A stretch of 64,000 bases of DNA, from positions 177,183 through 241,182 of the forward strand of contig NZ_QGGQ01000006.1 of the NCBI RefSeq assembly GCF_003148665.1, given 5' to 3'. Position 1 is the stretch's first letter. Every line of letters begins with the position of its first letter. Below are positions 15,192 through 23,292 of this stretch, in pieces. This stretch comes from Maribacter polysiphoniae. GTDB lineage: Bacteria > Bacteroidota > Bacteroidia > Flavobacteriales > Flavobacteriaceae. Under the pieces are notes generated by a model. That model made no database searches. It was not told the DNA's origin and was given only the letters and a program-made list of their open reading frames with translations. The translations under genes were made by a program, and so were the position numbers.

Positions 15192-18008
15192 TTATGCTGC
15201 GAATTTTTCCGTTAATGCTAAAATTTCTTTTATCTCAGAAGGAGTGAATACACCACGTATTCCTTTTGGATGAATAATCGTAAATGGAGACGAGATTAAA
15301 TCTCGTTTTTCAATTTCTCCTCTTTCAATGATGTAATCTTTTAATAAGTTCAAGAACTCAATTTGCCGGGTAGATAAATTGCTGTGTTCTTTAATAAATG
15401 CTTGAACCAGTCTGCTCACTTCAGCATCAAAGCTTTCCAAAATCTCAATTCCTAGAATGTGTTTAATAAACTGAATGAACTTTGCCTTTTGATGATTATA
15501 AACTTTACGTAATAGCTGTTCTGTTATATGTGGGTCTTCTTCATGAAGTTCCTCTGCAAGTTGTTCGGCTTCTTCTTCAGTAACCTGCTCGCCAGACTTA
15601 ATCTTTTGAAGAATTGGATTCTTTTCGATTAGCTCTGCAATTTTTGCTTCAACCATCTCACGGTATTTTGAAATACTAACCGCTTCATTTTTGGGGCCAA
15701 ATTCAACCATTTCTTTAGTTTGAATTACATCTTGTAAATTCAACTTAGAAGGTCCGTCAAGAGGTCCTTTTTGCTCTCTGTATTTAATAAGGGGAGACAA
15801 AGTTTTAGCTAATACATCAAACCCTTCATCTAGAACCGTAGACCAGAAATTGTTCGTCAAAACCTTTTTGATGTAATCTTCATTCTTTGCTACTATGTTT
15901 ATGGACATAGGCAATTCACTAACCACAGTAATTATATTCTCTTTAAGAGTGTCGTATTTCTCGGTCTCTTCTAATAAATGTACAAGGGAAATTTCCAATA
16001 TATCTTTATTAAAACGCATGGCTTTAAAATCCGATTGGGAAACAGTTCTGAAAAGTGGTTTTATAGTATGACGTAAAAACTCAATCTTTTCTGGTGTCAA
16101 ATGATTCCAAAAAGCATCATCTTCGACTTTTGCTAAATCAGGTTTTGAATCTTGAATCACAACTGATTTTTTAGGCAATTCTGAGATTTGACTTCTTAAT
16201 TTTTCAATTTCCTTTTGACCAATTTCAGGCTCTTCCTTTTCAAGAGCTGTTTCAATTTTGTCAATTCTAATGCCAACAAAACGAACAGGTAAAGGGATTT
16301 GCCCTTTAAGTTGTTTTCCTTTTGGATTCAGTTTGAAGTATTCAAAATTATCCCAACAATCTAAGATTAGGAAAGCATCTTTTTCGGCACACCAAGGTTT
16401 CATCTTGGTTGGTTCGAGAAGCCTAGTTCCTCTTCCAATCATCTGCCAGAATTTGGTATACGAATAAACTGGTTTTACAAAAACAAGATTTACCAATTCA
16501 CGTACATCAATCCCTGTGTCGAGCATGTCTACACTAACAGCAACTCTTGGCATGTCATTATGCGTGAATTGATGAAGTAAACCGCCTTTGCCATAGACAC
16601 GTGGATCATCAGATACAATTACTTTGGCCAATTCACCTGTATATTCTGGATATAGTGAATCGAAAATCTTTTCAATTCTCCTAGCGTGGGCTTTTGTAGA
16701 ACAGAAGAAAATAGTTTTCCCAGGTAACACACCATTTGGATCTTTTATAGATTCTTCCATAAATTCCTTAACAATGGTAACGTTAGTTCCTTTGTTAATT
16801 ACTGACTTCTCTAAATCTGTTCCTTCAAAATTTATTTCGGCAACTTCCTTTCCTTGAAGAATCAAGTTTTTCTGATCTTCTAGACTTATGGTTCGTTTAC
16901 TAATTCCATCCTCTTGAAATTTAGTTTGAATCTTCATTACCTGAAAATCACAGAGGTATGGAGGGATGTTGTTTACAGCTTCCTCATAAGAATATGCGAA
17001 AGAAGGTAAGCCGTCTTCACATTCAAATAGTTTGAAAGTGTTATGGTCAATAACATCTGTAGGTGTAGCAGTTAAACCAAGTGTTGTTGTGTTAAAATAA
17101 TCTAGAACTTCCTGATAAGTGTTGTAAATAGATCTATGACTTTCATCAATTACGATTAAATCAAAAAAGTGAGGAGACAAAGAATATTCTTCATCTCTAA
17201 TGATATTCAACATTGTAGGATAAGTAGATGTGTAAATCCTTCTATCCTTAGCAATTTCTTTTTCTCCAACCTTTGGCCATCTAGGTTCATTTGGGAGAAA
17301 CTCTTTAAAAGCTTCTAAGGCTTGGTTTCTTAATGCAATTCGGTCAACTAAGAACAGAACTCGTTCAGCCCAACCAGCTCGCATAAGAGCATCCACCATT
17401 GCTATGGTGGTTCTGGTTTTTCCAGTTCCTGTAGCCATTACTAAAAGAAACTTTTGTCTCTTTTTTTCAATTCCTTCCATTACAGAACGGATAGCATGGA
17501 TTTGATAATCACGTCCTGCTATGTCTGTGTTTATTAGCTCTTGTGCTAGTGGTTTTCTGTTTCTTCTGATATAGGAGTATCGTTCAAGGTCATCCCTTGT
17601 TGGAAATCCAATCACTTTCTTTGGTGGATAGTTTCCTAAATCCCAATAGAATATTTCATGACCGTTGGTATAAAAACAAAAAGGTAATTCACCACCAGAT
17701 TCATTTTGGATATTTTGACAATATTGTTTGGCTTGTTCTCTTCCTAATTCTGCATTTACGGAAGTTTTCTTTGCCTCAACTACTGCCAGTACTTTTCCAT
17801 CTTTTCCATATAAAACATAATCTGAATATTGATATCCTTGATAAGGAGTTTGAGGTTCATTAACACCCTCAGGTAAACCAACATTTATATTGTATTCAAT
17901 ACCAACTTGGGTTTGGTCAGTAATATTCCACCCCGCTTGTTGAAGCTGCTTATCGATTAAGTCCTTTCTTGTTTTTGCCTCATTCATATCAATTCTTATT
18001 TGAGACAA
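15192..18008 (-). CDS. hsdR: Type I restriction endonuclease motor subunit HsdR
   Basis: This 938-residue subunit has the N-terminal nuclease core (D63 in YSDYVLYG and E78-A-K80 in VVEAKK), then an SF2 translocase: MATGTGKT (191-198), DLIVIDESHRS, GLTATP, and the motif VI region with IGRGTR. A helical C-terminal region follows. It pumps unmodified DNA and cuts at a distance once HsdS/HsdM find a bare site. The longest frame begins at TTG 18008, overlapping the Xre gene by 20 bp. An ATG at 17987 (MNEAKTRKDL) lies 1 bp after the Xre stop, and would be an equally good, coupled start. All core motifs appear intact. Confidence 0.95.
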   Translation of the reverse strand: MSQIRIDMNEAKTRKDLIDKQLQQAGWNITDQTQVGIEYNINVGLPEGVNEPQTPYQGYQYSDYVLYGKDGKVLAVVEAKKTSVNAELGREQAKQYCQNIQNESGGELPFCFYTNGHEIFYWDLGNYPPKKVIGFPTRDDLERYSYIRRNRKPLAQELINTDIAGRDYQIHAIRSVMEGIEKKRQKFLLVMATGTGKTRTTIAMVDALMRAGWAERVLFLVDRIALRNQALEAFKEFLPNEPRWPKVGEKEIAKDRRIYTSTYPTMLNIIRDEEYSLSPHFFDLIVIDESHRSIYNTYQEVLDYFNTTTLGLTATPTDVIDHNTFKLFECEDGLPSFAYSYEEAVNNIPPYLCDFQVMKIQTKFQEDGISKRTISLEDQKNLILQGKEVAEINFEGTDLEKSVINKGTNVTIVKEFMEESIKDPNGVLPGKTIFFCSTKAHARRIEKIFDSLYPEYTGELAKVIVSDDPRVYGKGGLLHQFTHNDMPRVAVSVDMLDTGIDVRELVNLVFVKPVYSYTKFWQMIGRGTRLLEPTKMKPWCAEKDAFLILDCWDNFEYFKLNPKGKQLKGQIPLPVRFVGIRIDKIETALEKEEPEIGQKEIEKLRSQISELPKKSVVIQDSKPDLAKVEDDAFWNHLTPEKIEFLRHTIKPLFRTVSQSDFKAMRFNKDILEISLVHLLEETEKYDTLKENIITVVSELPMSINIVAKNEDYIKKVLTNNFWSTVLDEGFDVLAKTLSPLIKYREQKGPLDGPSKLNLQDVIQTKEMVEFGPKNEAVSISKYREMVEAKIAELIEKNPILQKIKSGEQVTEEEAEQLAEELHEEDPHITEQLLRKVYNHQKAKFIQFIKHILGIEILESFDAEVSRLVQAFIKEHSNLSTRQIEFLNLLKDYIIERGEIEKRDLISSPFTIIHPKGIRGVFTPSEIKEILALTEKFAA

Positions 18009-18183
18009 TTAAATCTTTAATATCTACATTTAAAATATCAGCAATTTCATTAAGTATTTCTAAGCTTGGTTGTCTCCTATTTTGAACATAAGAATTGACC
18101 ATATTATAGCTCTTGCTTAACTTTTCCGACAGCCAAACTTGCTTAATTCCTTTCTCTTCAAGTACCTCTTTAATGCGATTCAT
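17989..18183 (-). CDS. Xre-family regulator leading the restriction operon
   Basis: The 64-residue protein is a lone helix-turn-helix domain of Xre/Cro type: IKQVWLSEKLSKSYNMVNSY, then VQNRRQPSLEILNEIADILN. Small regulators of this sort often control restriction-modification operons so that methylation precedes cutting. It is first in the leftward train, and its stop codon overlaps the hsdR start region, a coupled arrangement. TATTTTTG read leftward at 18206-18199 fits a -7 element 16 bp before its start, but no clear -33 element was found. No matching operator dyad stands out in the 215 bp before the large palindrome. Confidence 0.85.
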   Translation of the reverse strand: MNRIKEVLEEKGIKQVWLSEKLSKSYNMVNSYVQNRRQPSLEILNEIADILNVDIKDLIVSNKN

Positions 18184-18400
18184 TATTTATAGGATTTTCA
18201 AAAATAAAAATAGCATTATTAACTGGTTATATATCATATTTTGAGATAAAAAGAAATCATCTTCATAGTATTCTAAACGTTTAACACATATAAAGTAATC
18301 TATTTTTAGAATCCCTATTTCACCAAACAAGCTTAAATTCAACCTAATTGATAATCTTAATTTTCTAAAAGAAACACAACTATTTCTAAATAGTATTTCG

Positions 18401-18470
18401 AATTTAAGGGTAACATTTTAAATCACATTACGGTTTTCCGTAATGTGATTTAAAATGTTACCCTTAAATT
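18401..18470. repeat. Perfect 70-bp palindrome (33-bp arms, 4-nt loop)
   Basis: Positions 18401-18433 are the exact reverse complement of 18438-18470, with loop TTTT. I checked every pair; there are no mismatches. It lies in the 330-bp gap between the divergent Xre/hsd operon and the nuclease-helicase gene, 44 bp before that gene's ATG. No T-run follows, and it is AT-rich, so it is not a classical terminator. It could be a cruciform, an mRNA leader hairpin, or a miniature mobile element. The remaining sequence of this gap is AT-rich with nothing else recognisable. Confidence 0.9.
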
Positions 18471-18513
18471 ACTGCTATGTTATCAAAAACACTCAAGAAT
18501 CTAAATCGCTTCT

Positions 18514-21500
18514 ATGAAATATAAGAACAACCAAATTACTTATAGTCCCTCCGATTTATCTTCTCATAGTAGTTGTAAGCACCTTACACAGCTAAACAAG
18601 CAACATGTAAGAGGAGAAATTGCAGATCCTGAAATATATACAAATCGCGTACTTCAAATGCTACAGGAAAAAGGTATTGATTTTGAAGAAGGTCATCTGC
18701 AGGCAGTTAGGGACCAAGAAAAATCTATTGCCGAAATTAATATAGAGGATCCACATGCTGAGAAGCATACTATTGAAGCTATGCATAAAGGCGTGGATGT
18801 TATTTATCAAGCAAGGTTAAAAGAAGATGGTAAATGGAGCGGCTGGGCTGATTTTTTAAAAAAGGTTGATCGACCAAGTGCTCTTGGTAATTGGTCGTAT
18901 GAAGTATGGGATACCAAATTAGCAAATGAAACTAAAGCAGGTACTATACTTCAAATTGGTCTCTACTCGGAACGTGTAGCTTCAATACAAGGCCTAACTC
19001 CCGAGTACATGGGTGTAATAAAGCCTGAGGGAGAAGAAAAGTATCGATATGATGAATATGCTGCATACATAAGATTGGTAAAACGAAACCTTGAAGATGC
19101 AATTTTAAAAGAAGAAGACACATACCCTGACCCTGTTAGTCATTGCGATATTTGTAAATGGTGGAAGAACTGTAATGCCGTTAGAAGAAAAGATGACCAT
19201 TTATCTTTCGTGGCAGGATTAGGAACTTCCCAAGCAAAAGAATTCAAACTACATGAAGTTGATACATTGGAAAAACTAGCCAATTTAAGTTTACCTGTAC
19301 CTTTTAATCCCTCGAGAGGAGTAAAGGAAACCTATAATAAACTTAGGGAACAGGCAAGGCTGCAATATACAAGTAGGCAAAACGGATATGAACCCATATA
19401 CGAAACCTTAGATGTTGAAGAAGGTAAAGGGCTAAGCAAACTGCCGAAACCATCTGTAAATGATATTTTTCTCGATTTTGAAGGGGACAGAATGGTTGAG
19501 CCAGATGGTCTTGAGTATATGATTGGCTATGTACATAAAGGTAAATATCATGCCCTTTGGGCTAAAAATGAAAAAGAAGAGAAAGAGAATTTTGAGCAAT
19601 TTATTGACTTTGCTTTTAAACAGAAACTAGAAGATTCTTCGCTTCATATTTATCATTATGCACCTTACGAAGTCACCGCTTTTAAACGGTTAATGGGAAA
19701 ATATGCATCTCGTGAAACAGAGATTGACACCTTTTTAAGATCGCACACATTTGTGGACCTCTATAGTGTTGTTCGTCAGTCAGTACGCGCTAGTGTGGAG
19801 AAGTACTCAATCAAGGACTTAGAAGTGTTCTTTGGTTATGAACGTAAGATGGATTTACGACAGCTCTCAAGTCATAAATGCCAATTAGAGCTACTTCTTC
19901 AAACTAATAATATTGATAAATTAACAAAGGAAATCAAAGATGCCGTCCAGCTATATAACCAAGATGACTGTCAATCATTAATACGCCTTCAGGAATGGTT
20001 GGAAGAGATTCGGATGAGTCTTATAGAACAAGGTGAAAATATTCCAAGACCAGAGGATGATGATGGCGCAGCAAGTGATAACATTACTGCTCATCAAGAA
20101 CGTATAGAACCCATTATGAATTCTTTACTAGATGGCATACCTTCAATAAAAGCAGAACGAAACGATGTCGAGCAAGCAAGATATATTCTAGCCCATATGT
20201 TGGATTGGTATCGCAGAGAAAAGAAGTCTTTTTGGTGGGAGTTTTTCCGTTTGAAAGAGCTACCAGAAGATCAACTTTTAGAAGAACGTAAAGCGATTTC
20301 ATTTTTAGAATATACAGGCAATAGAGAGCCAGAAAAACTAAGTGTTGTAGATGAGTATAAATTTCCGCCCCAGGAATGTGATTTGCGTCAGGGTCAACCT
20401 GTAGAAGATCAGGAAAATAATAAAATTGGCGCTATTCATGAGATTGACGTTGAAACAGGTGTGCTGCGAATTAAAAAAGGTCCCTCTAAAAAAGATATGC
20501 CACATCCATTTTCGGTTATCAGTTTGGAAAGCGTCAATTCTAGTGTAAAAGAAGAATCAATTATTAGATTGGCCGAATGGGTTGTTGAAAATGGAATGGA
20601 TAACGAAGATATGACCTATCGTGCGGCTAGGCAATTACTGATGAACAGTCCTCAAAGTATGATAGAAGATAGAACGCATTTTGAAGATCTTTTTGAAAAA
20701 ACATATGATTTTGCATCTAAACTAAACCACAGTTATTTGCCCGTTCAAGGTCCGCCAGGTGCCGGCAAAAGTTTTACAGGAAGTCGCCTTATTATTAGAT
20801 TGATTAAAGATGGTAAGAAAATAGGTATTACAGCTCTTAGTCACAAGGTCATCTCTAACTTGTTAGCAAAAATCTGGGAAGCAGCTCAAGAGGAAGGTAT
20901 CAGTATTCAAATGATACAAAAGGTTAAAGTGGATACAGAGGAAAGTAAACCATGGACCTTGGTTAAAGATGAAAGTCCCATCCAAAAAGCTATTGGTAGT
21001 GCTGACGTTATTGCCGGAACATCTTTCATGTGGAGCAAACCAACTTATCAAAACAGTGTGGATTATCTTATTGTTGATGAAGCAGGTCAATTATCTCTGA
21101 TTGATACTTTAGCTGTTTCTCATAGCTGCTCTAATCTTATTTTATTAGGAGATCCACAACAATTAAAACAGCCACAGCAGGGTGTACACCCGGACGGCAC
21201 AGAGGTATCTGCACTTGAAAATGTATTACAAGGAGAAAAAACTATTTCTGATGAACAAGGAGTATTTTTGGCTGAAACTTGGCGTATGCATTCCTCAATC
21301 AATACTTTCGTTTCTGAACTTTTTTATGAAAACAAATTAAAATCAAAAGATCACCTGGATACACAGCGAATAATAGGCTCACGGTATGCCGGAGCAGGAA
21401 TGTATCTTGAAGAAGTTGAACATGATGGAAATACTAATTCATCGTCTGAAGAGGTAGATAAGATATCGGAAATTGTTGCGCACCTAACGGATGGTAATGT

Positions 21501-21870
21501 TTCCTTTATTAATGAAAATAATAAAAAAGCTAGCTTGACAATTAGCGACATAAAAATCATTACCCCTTATAATGCACAAGTACAGGCTATTAAAAATCGT
21601 TTAACTGATTTGGAAGTTGGTACAGTTGATAAATTTCAAGGTCAGGAAGCTCCAGTTGTTATTTATTCTGTAGCCACTTCTAGCTTAGAGGAAGCCCCGC
21701 GTGGAATGGAGTTTTTGTTTAGCCCAAATAGATTTAATGTTGCAGTTTCAAGGGCTCGCACATGTTTTATTATGGTGGCAAACCCATCTATTTTTGAAGC
21801 TGAATGCAAAAGTCCGCATCAAATAAAGTTGGCTAATGCCTTTTGTAGGTTTAAAGAACTTTCAAAGTAA
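18514..21870 (+). CDS. TM0106-type RecB-like nuclease fused to an SF1 helicase
   Basis: The 1118-residue protein joins several enzymatic parts. A Cas4/RecB-like nuclease comes first (D133-T-K135 in VWDTKLA; cysteines in HCDICKWWKNC near 210-220). A predicted RNase H-like exonuclease fold follows (FLDFEGD at 319-325; YHYAPYE; LYNQDDCQS). Last is a UPF1/Dna2-type helicase: GPPGAGKS (749-756), VDEAGQ (854-859), LGDPQQL, ETWRMHS, TVDKFQGQEA and NVAVSRAR. Relatives are labelled TM0106-family RecB-like putative nuclease. Role is not established; DNA end-processing in repair or phage defence is likely given the neighbours. ATG 18514 gives the expected start, and a 15-codon upstream frame overlaps it. 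It is divergent from the hsd operon and convergent with the recombinase gene. Confidence 0.85.
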   Translation: MKYKNNQITYSPSDLSSHSSCKHLTQLNKQHVRGEIADPEIYTNRVLQMLQEKGIDFEEGHLQAVRDQEKSIAEINIEDPHAEKHTIEAMHKGVDVIYQARLKEDGKWSGWADFLKKVDRPSALGNWSYEVWDTKLANETKAGTILQIGLYSERVASIQGLTPEYMGVIKPEGEEKYRYDEYAAYIRLVKRNLEDAILKEEDTYPDPVSHCDICKWWKNCNAVRRKDDHLSFVAGLGTSQAKEFKLHEVDTLEKLANLSLPVPFNPSRGVKETYNKLREQARLQYTSRQNGYEPIYETLDVEEGKGLSKLPKPSVNDIFLDFEGDRMVEPDGLEYMIGYVHKGKYHALWAKNEKEEKENFEQFIDFAFKQKLEDSSLHIYHYAPYEVTAFKRLMGKYASRETEIDTFLRSHTFVDLYSVVRQSVRASVEKYSIKDLEVFFGYERKMDLRQLSSHKCQLELLLQTNNIDKLTKEIKDAVQLYNQDDCQSLIRLQEWLEEIRMSLIEQGENIPRPEDDDGAASDNITAHQERIEPIMNSLLDGIPSIKAERNDVEQARYILAHMLDWYRREKKSFWWEFFRLKELPEDQLLEERKAISFLEYTGNREPEKLSVVDEYKFPPQECDLRQGQPVEDQENNKIGAIHEIDVETGVLRIKKGPSKKDMPHPFSVISLESVNSSVKEESIIRLAEWVVENGMDNEDMTYRAARQLLMNSPQSMIEDRTHFEDLFEKTYDFASKLNHSYLPVQGPPGAGKSFTGSRLIIRLIKDGKKIGITALSHKVISNLLAKIWEAAQEEGISIQMIQKVKVDTEESKPWTLVKDESPIQKAIGSADVIAGTSFMWSKPTYQNSVDYLIVDEAGQLSLIDTLAVSHSCSNLILLGDPQQLKQPQQGVHPDGTEVSALENVLQGEKTISDEQGVFLAETWRMHSSINTFVSELFYENKLKSKDHLDTQRIIGSRYAGAGMYLEEVEHDGNTNSSSEEVDKISEIVAHLTDGNVSFINENNKKASLTISDIKIITPYNAQVQAIKNRLTDLEVGTVDKFQGQEAPVVIYSVATSSLEEAPRGMEFLFSPNRFNVAVSRARTCFIMVANPSIFEAECKSPHQIKLANAFCRFKELSK

Positions 21871-21905
21871 ATTTTAAAATATTAGTTAATTAGATATTCG
21901 CCTAA

Positions 21906-22469
21906 TTAGCTCCAGAGTTTTTCAAACCTACTACTGACTACTCTAGTATAATGTGCGGTATGCTTGGGGTCTCTATGGCCAAGGTAGTCCTGAATTAATC
22001 GCAAATCATATCCTTTGTTCGCCAAGTAAAAACCACAAGAATGCCTCAAAGTATGCGGATGGACTCTTGGTAAATTTGCCTTCTCCCCTACTGATGTAGT
22101 AATATAATTTACAGCTTGCCTGGTTAATGGTAGTCCTCTTTCATTTATAAATAACCAGGGTAGATTATCTTTGCGAGAATTTAGATATCGTCTTATAGCC
22201 CTCAGTTCATCTCCTGATATGGGATGCTCAACTGAAAGACCATTTTTTAGTCTATTTATCCAAACTCTTGATTCTTTTATATTGACATCTGATTTTTTCA
22301 AGTTTACAGCTTCACTTACTCTTAATCCATGACGATAAATCATAAGTAACAAAAGGTAATTCCTTTTTGGGTATCGAGTCTTTTTTGAAGCCTGAAGAAG
22401 TAACTTCATTTCGGAGTCACTCAAATAGTCTTTGGTTCTTTCATGTGCATCTGCAGTTACATTTTCCAT
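21906..22469 (-). CDS. Small FimB/FimE-type tyrosine recombinase
   Basis: From ATG 22469 the product is 187 residues, the size of FimB/FimE-type DNA invertases, which lack the long N-terminal arm-binding domain. Catalytic residues are present: R in RHGLRVSEA, HTLRH (HxxR), LGH, and the nucleophile Y in HYTRV. The stretch VHPHTLRHSCGFYLANKGYD closely follows FimB. A longer frame from TTG 22544 adds 25 residues but its start falls inside a 20-bp-arm inverted repeat, so I prefer the ATG. Such enzymes flip promoter segments or resolve element copies. Here it sits next to transposition genes, so it may act as their resolvase. No FimB-type invertible promoter was identified. Confidence 0.85.
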   Translation of the reverse strand: MENVTADAHERTKDYLSDSEMKLLLQASKKTRYPKRNYLLLLMIYRHGLRVSEAVNLKKSDVNIKESRVWINRLKNGLSVEHPISGDELRAIRRYLNSRKDNLPWLFINERGLPLTRQAVNYITTSVGEKANLPRVHPHTLRHSCGFYLANKGYDLRLIQDYLGHRDPKHTAHYTRVVSSRFEKLWS

Positions 22470-22536
22470 ACTCTTTACATTTCGCCCGTTGGAAGATAAT
22501 TTTAGATATTTGGCAATCCCAATGTAATATAAGTTA

Positions 22537-22588
22537 AAATTCAACTACTCTTTACATAATACGGATTTTGTAAAGAGTAGTTGAATTT
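22537..22588. repeat. Inverted repeat with 20-bp perfect arms and 12-nt spacer beside the recombinase gene
   Basis: Arms 22537-22556 and 22569-22588 are exact reverse complements; the spacer is TAATACGGATTT. The arms meet the spacer as ...ACA and TGT..., like transposon termini facing each other. The inner 12 bp, TACTCTTTACAT, recur directly at 22469-22480, overlapping the recombinase ATG. It may be an end or recombinase-binding region, or a hairpin ending transcription of the ATPase gene; no T-run is present. Confidence 0.85.
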
Positions 22589-22608
22589 CTTTTCCTTTAA
22601 ATAAAATG

Positions 22609-23292
22609 TCAATCGTCCAAAGCGTTCAGACCATTTCCATAAAAAAGGTAATTGTGTAAAGCATTAATGAGATCCCCAATAGTTTTCAAATTAAAAAAAT
22701 GTTCTTTAAGAACGGATTTGTTAGTTACACTATGATCTTTACAAACTGAAATGATTTCATCTCTTGTTAAATCATCCATCTTAATGATCATATTCAATCT
22801 TCTATAAAATTCCGGAACTCCTTCTAAAGATCTTGAATTCCAACTTTCGATCTTATCTAAATAATATCCTGGTCCAGAAAGCACTATCCCTAACTTATCA
22901 TGAGTTAAATCCCTAAGCTCATGAATGAAACTATATTGATCATATTTAAACTTTCCACCTTCATCAATAATCAAAAGATGGCTTTCATCCAATTCCTGAT
23001 AATAGCTCTCAAGCCAGTTCATAAAACGATGTATATTTCTCCTTTTATCTAAATTATAAAGATTCTGTAGCCCGTAAAAAAAATCCTTGATACCCATACT
23101 TTGCCTAACCCTAATGTACTTTACTTGATATGGATTCGAATTTTTATAATACTCCAAACCAACCGTTTTACCAGAACCAGGTTTACCTACAATTGCAAAA
23201 AACTTATGATGTGTTTGAGCCATTTCACATGCGTTTTGAATCACATTGAAATTATGCAAACTATAGCGCCTATTTTTTGGAGGTTGTTTCAT
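22609..23292 (-). CDS. MuB/TniB/TnsC-like AAA+ transposition ATPase
   Basis: This 227-residue ATPase has Walker A VGKPGSGKT (about 36-44) and Walker B LLIIDEGG (about 101-108), then a sensor region (GIVLSGPGYY). Proteins of this class bind DNA as filaments, choose the target and stimulate the DDE transposase. It overlaps the transposase gene by 23 bp, the same order and coupling as MuA-MuB or TniA-TniB. It is somewhat shorter than MuB and lacks an evident N-terminal DNA-binding domain, starting almost directly with the AAA+ fold. No TniQ-like partner is seen. Confidence 0.85.
   Translation of the reverse strand: MKQPPKNRRYSLHNFNVIQNACEMAQTHHKFFAIVGKPGSGKTVGLEYYKNSNPYQVKYIRVRQSMGIKDFFYGLQNLYNLDKRRNIHRFMNWLESYYQELDESHLLIIDEGGKFKYDQYSFIHELRDLTHDKLGIVLSGPGYYLDKIESWNSRSLEGVPEFYRRLNMIIKMDDLTRDEIISVCKDHSVTNKSVLKEHFFNLKTIGDLINALHNYLFYGNGLNALDD

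Noticed and set aside
21880-21910. Terminator between the nuclease-helicase and recombinase genes
   Set aside because: The TAATTAG/CTAATTA stem has only seven AT-rich pairs and no T-run.
22470-22544. TTG start for the FimB-type recombinase
   Set aside because: The extra residues are not conserved in FimB-like proteins as I know them, and the start would lie inside an inverted repeat.
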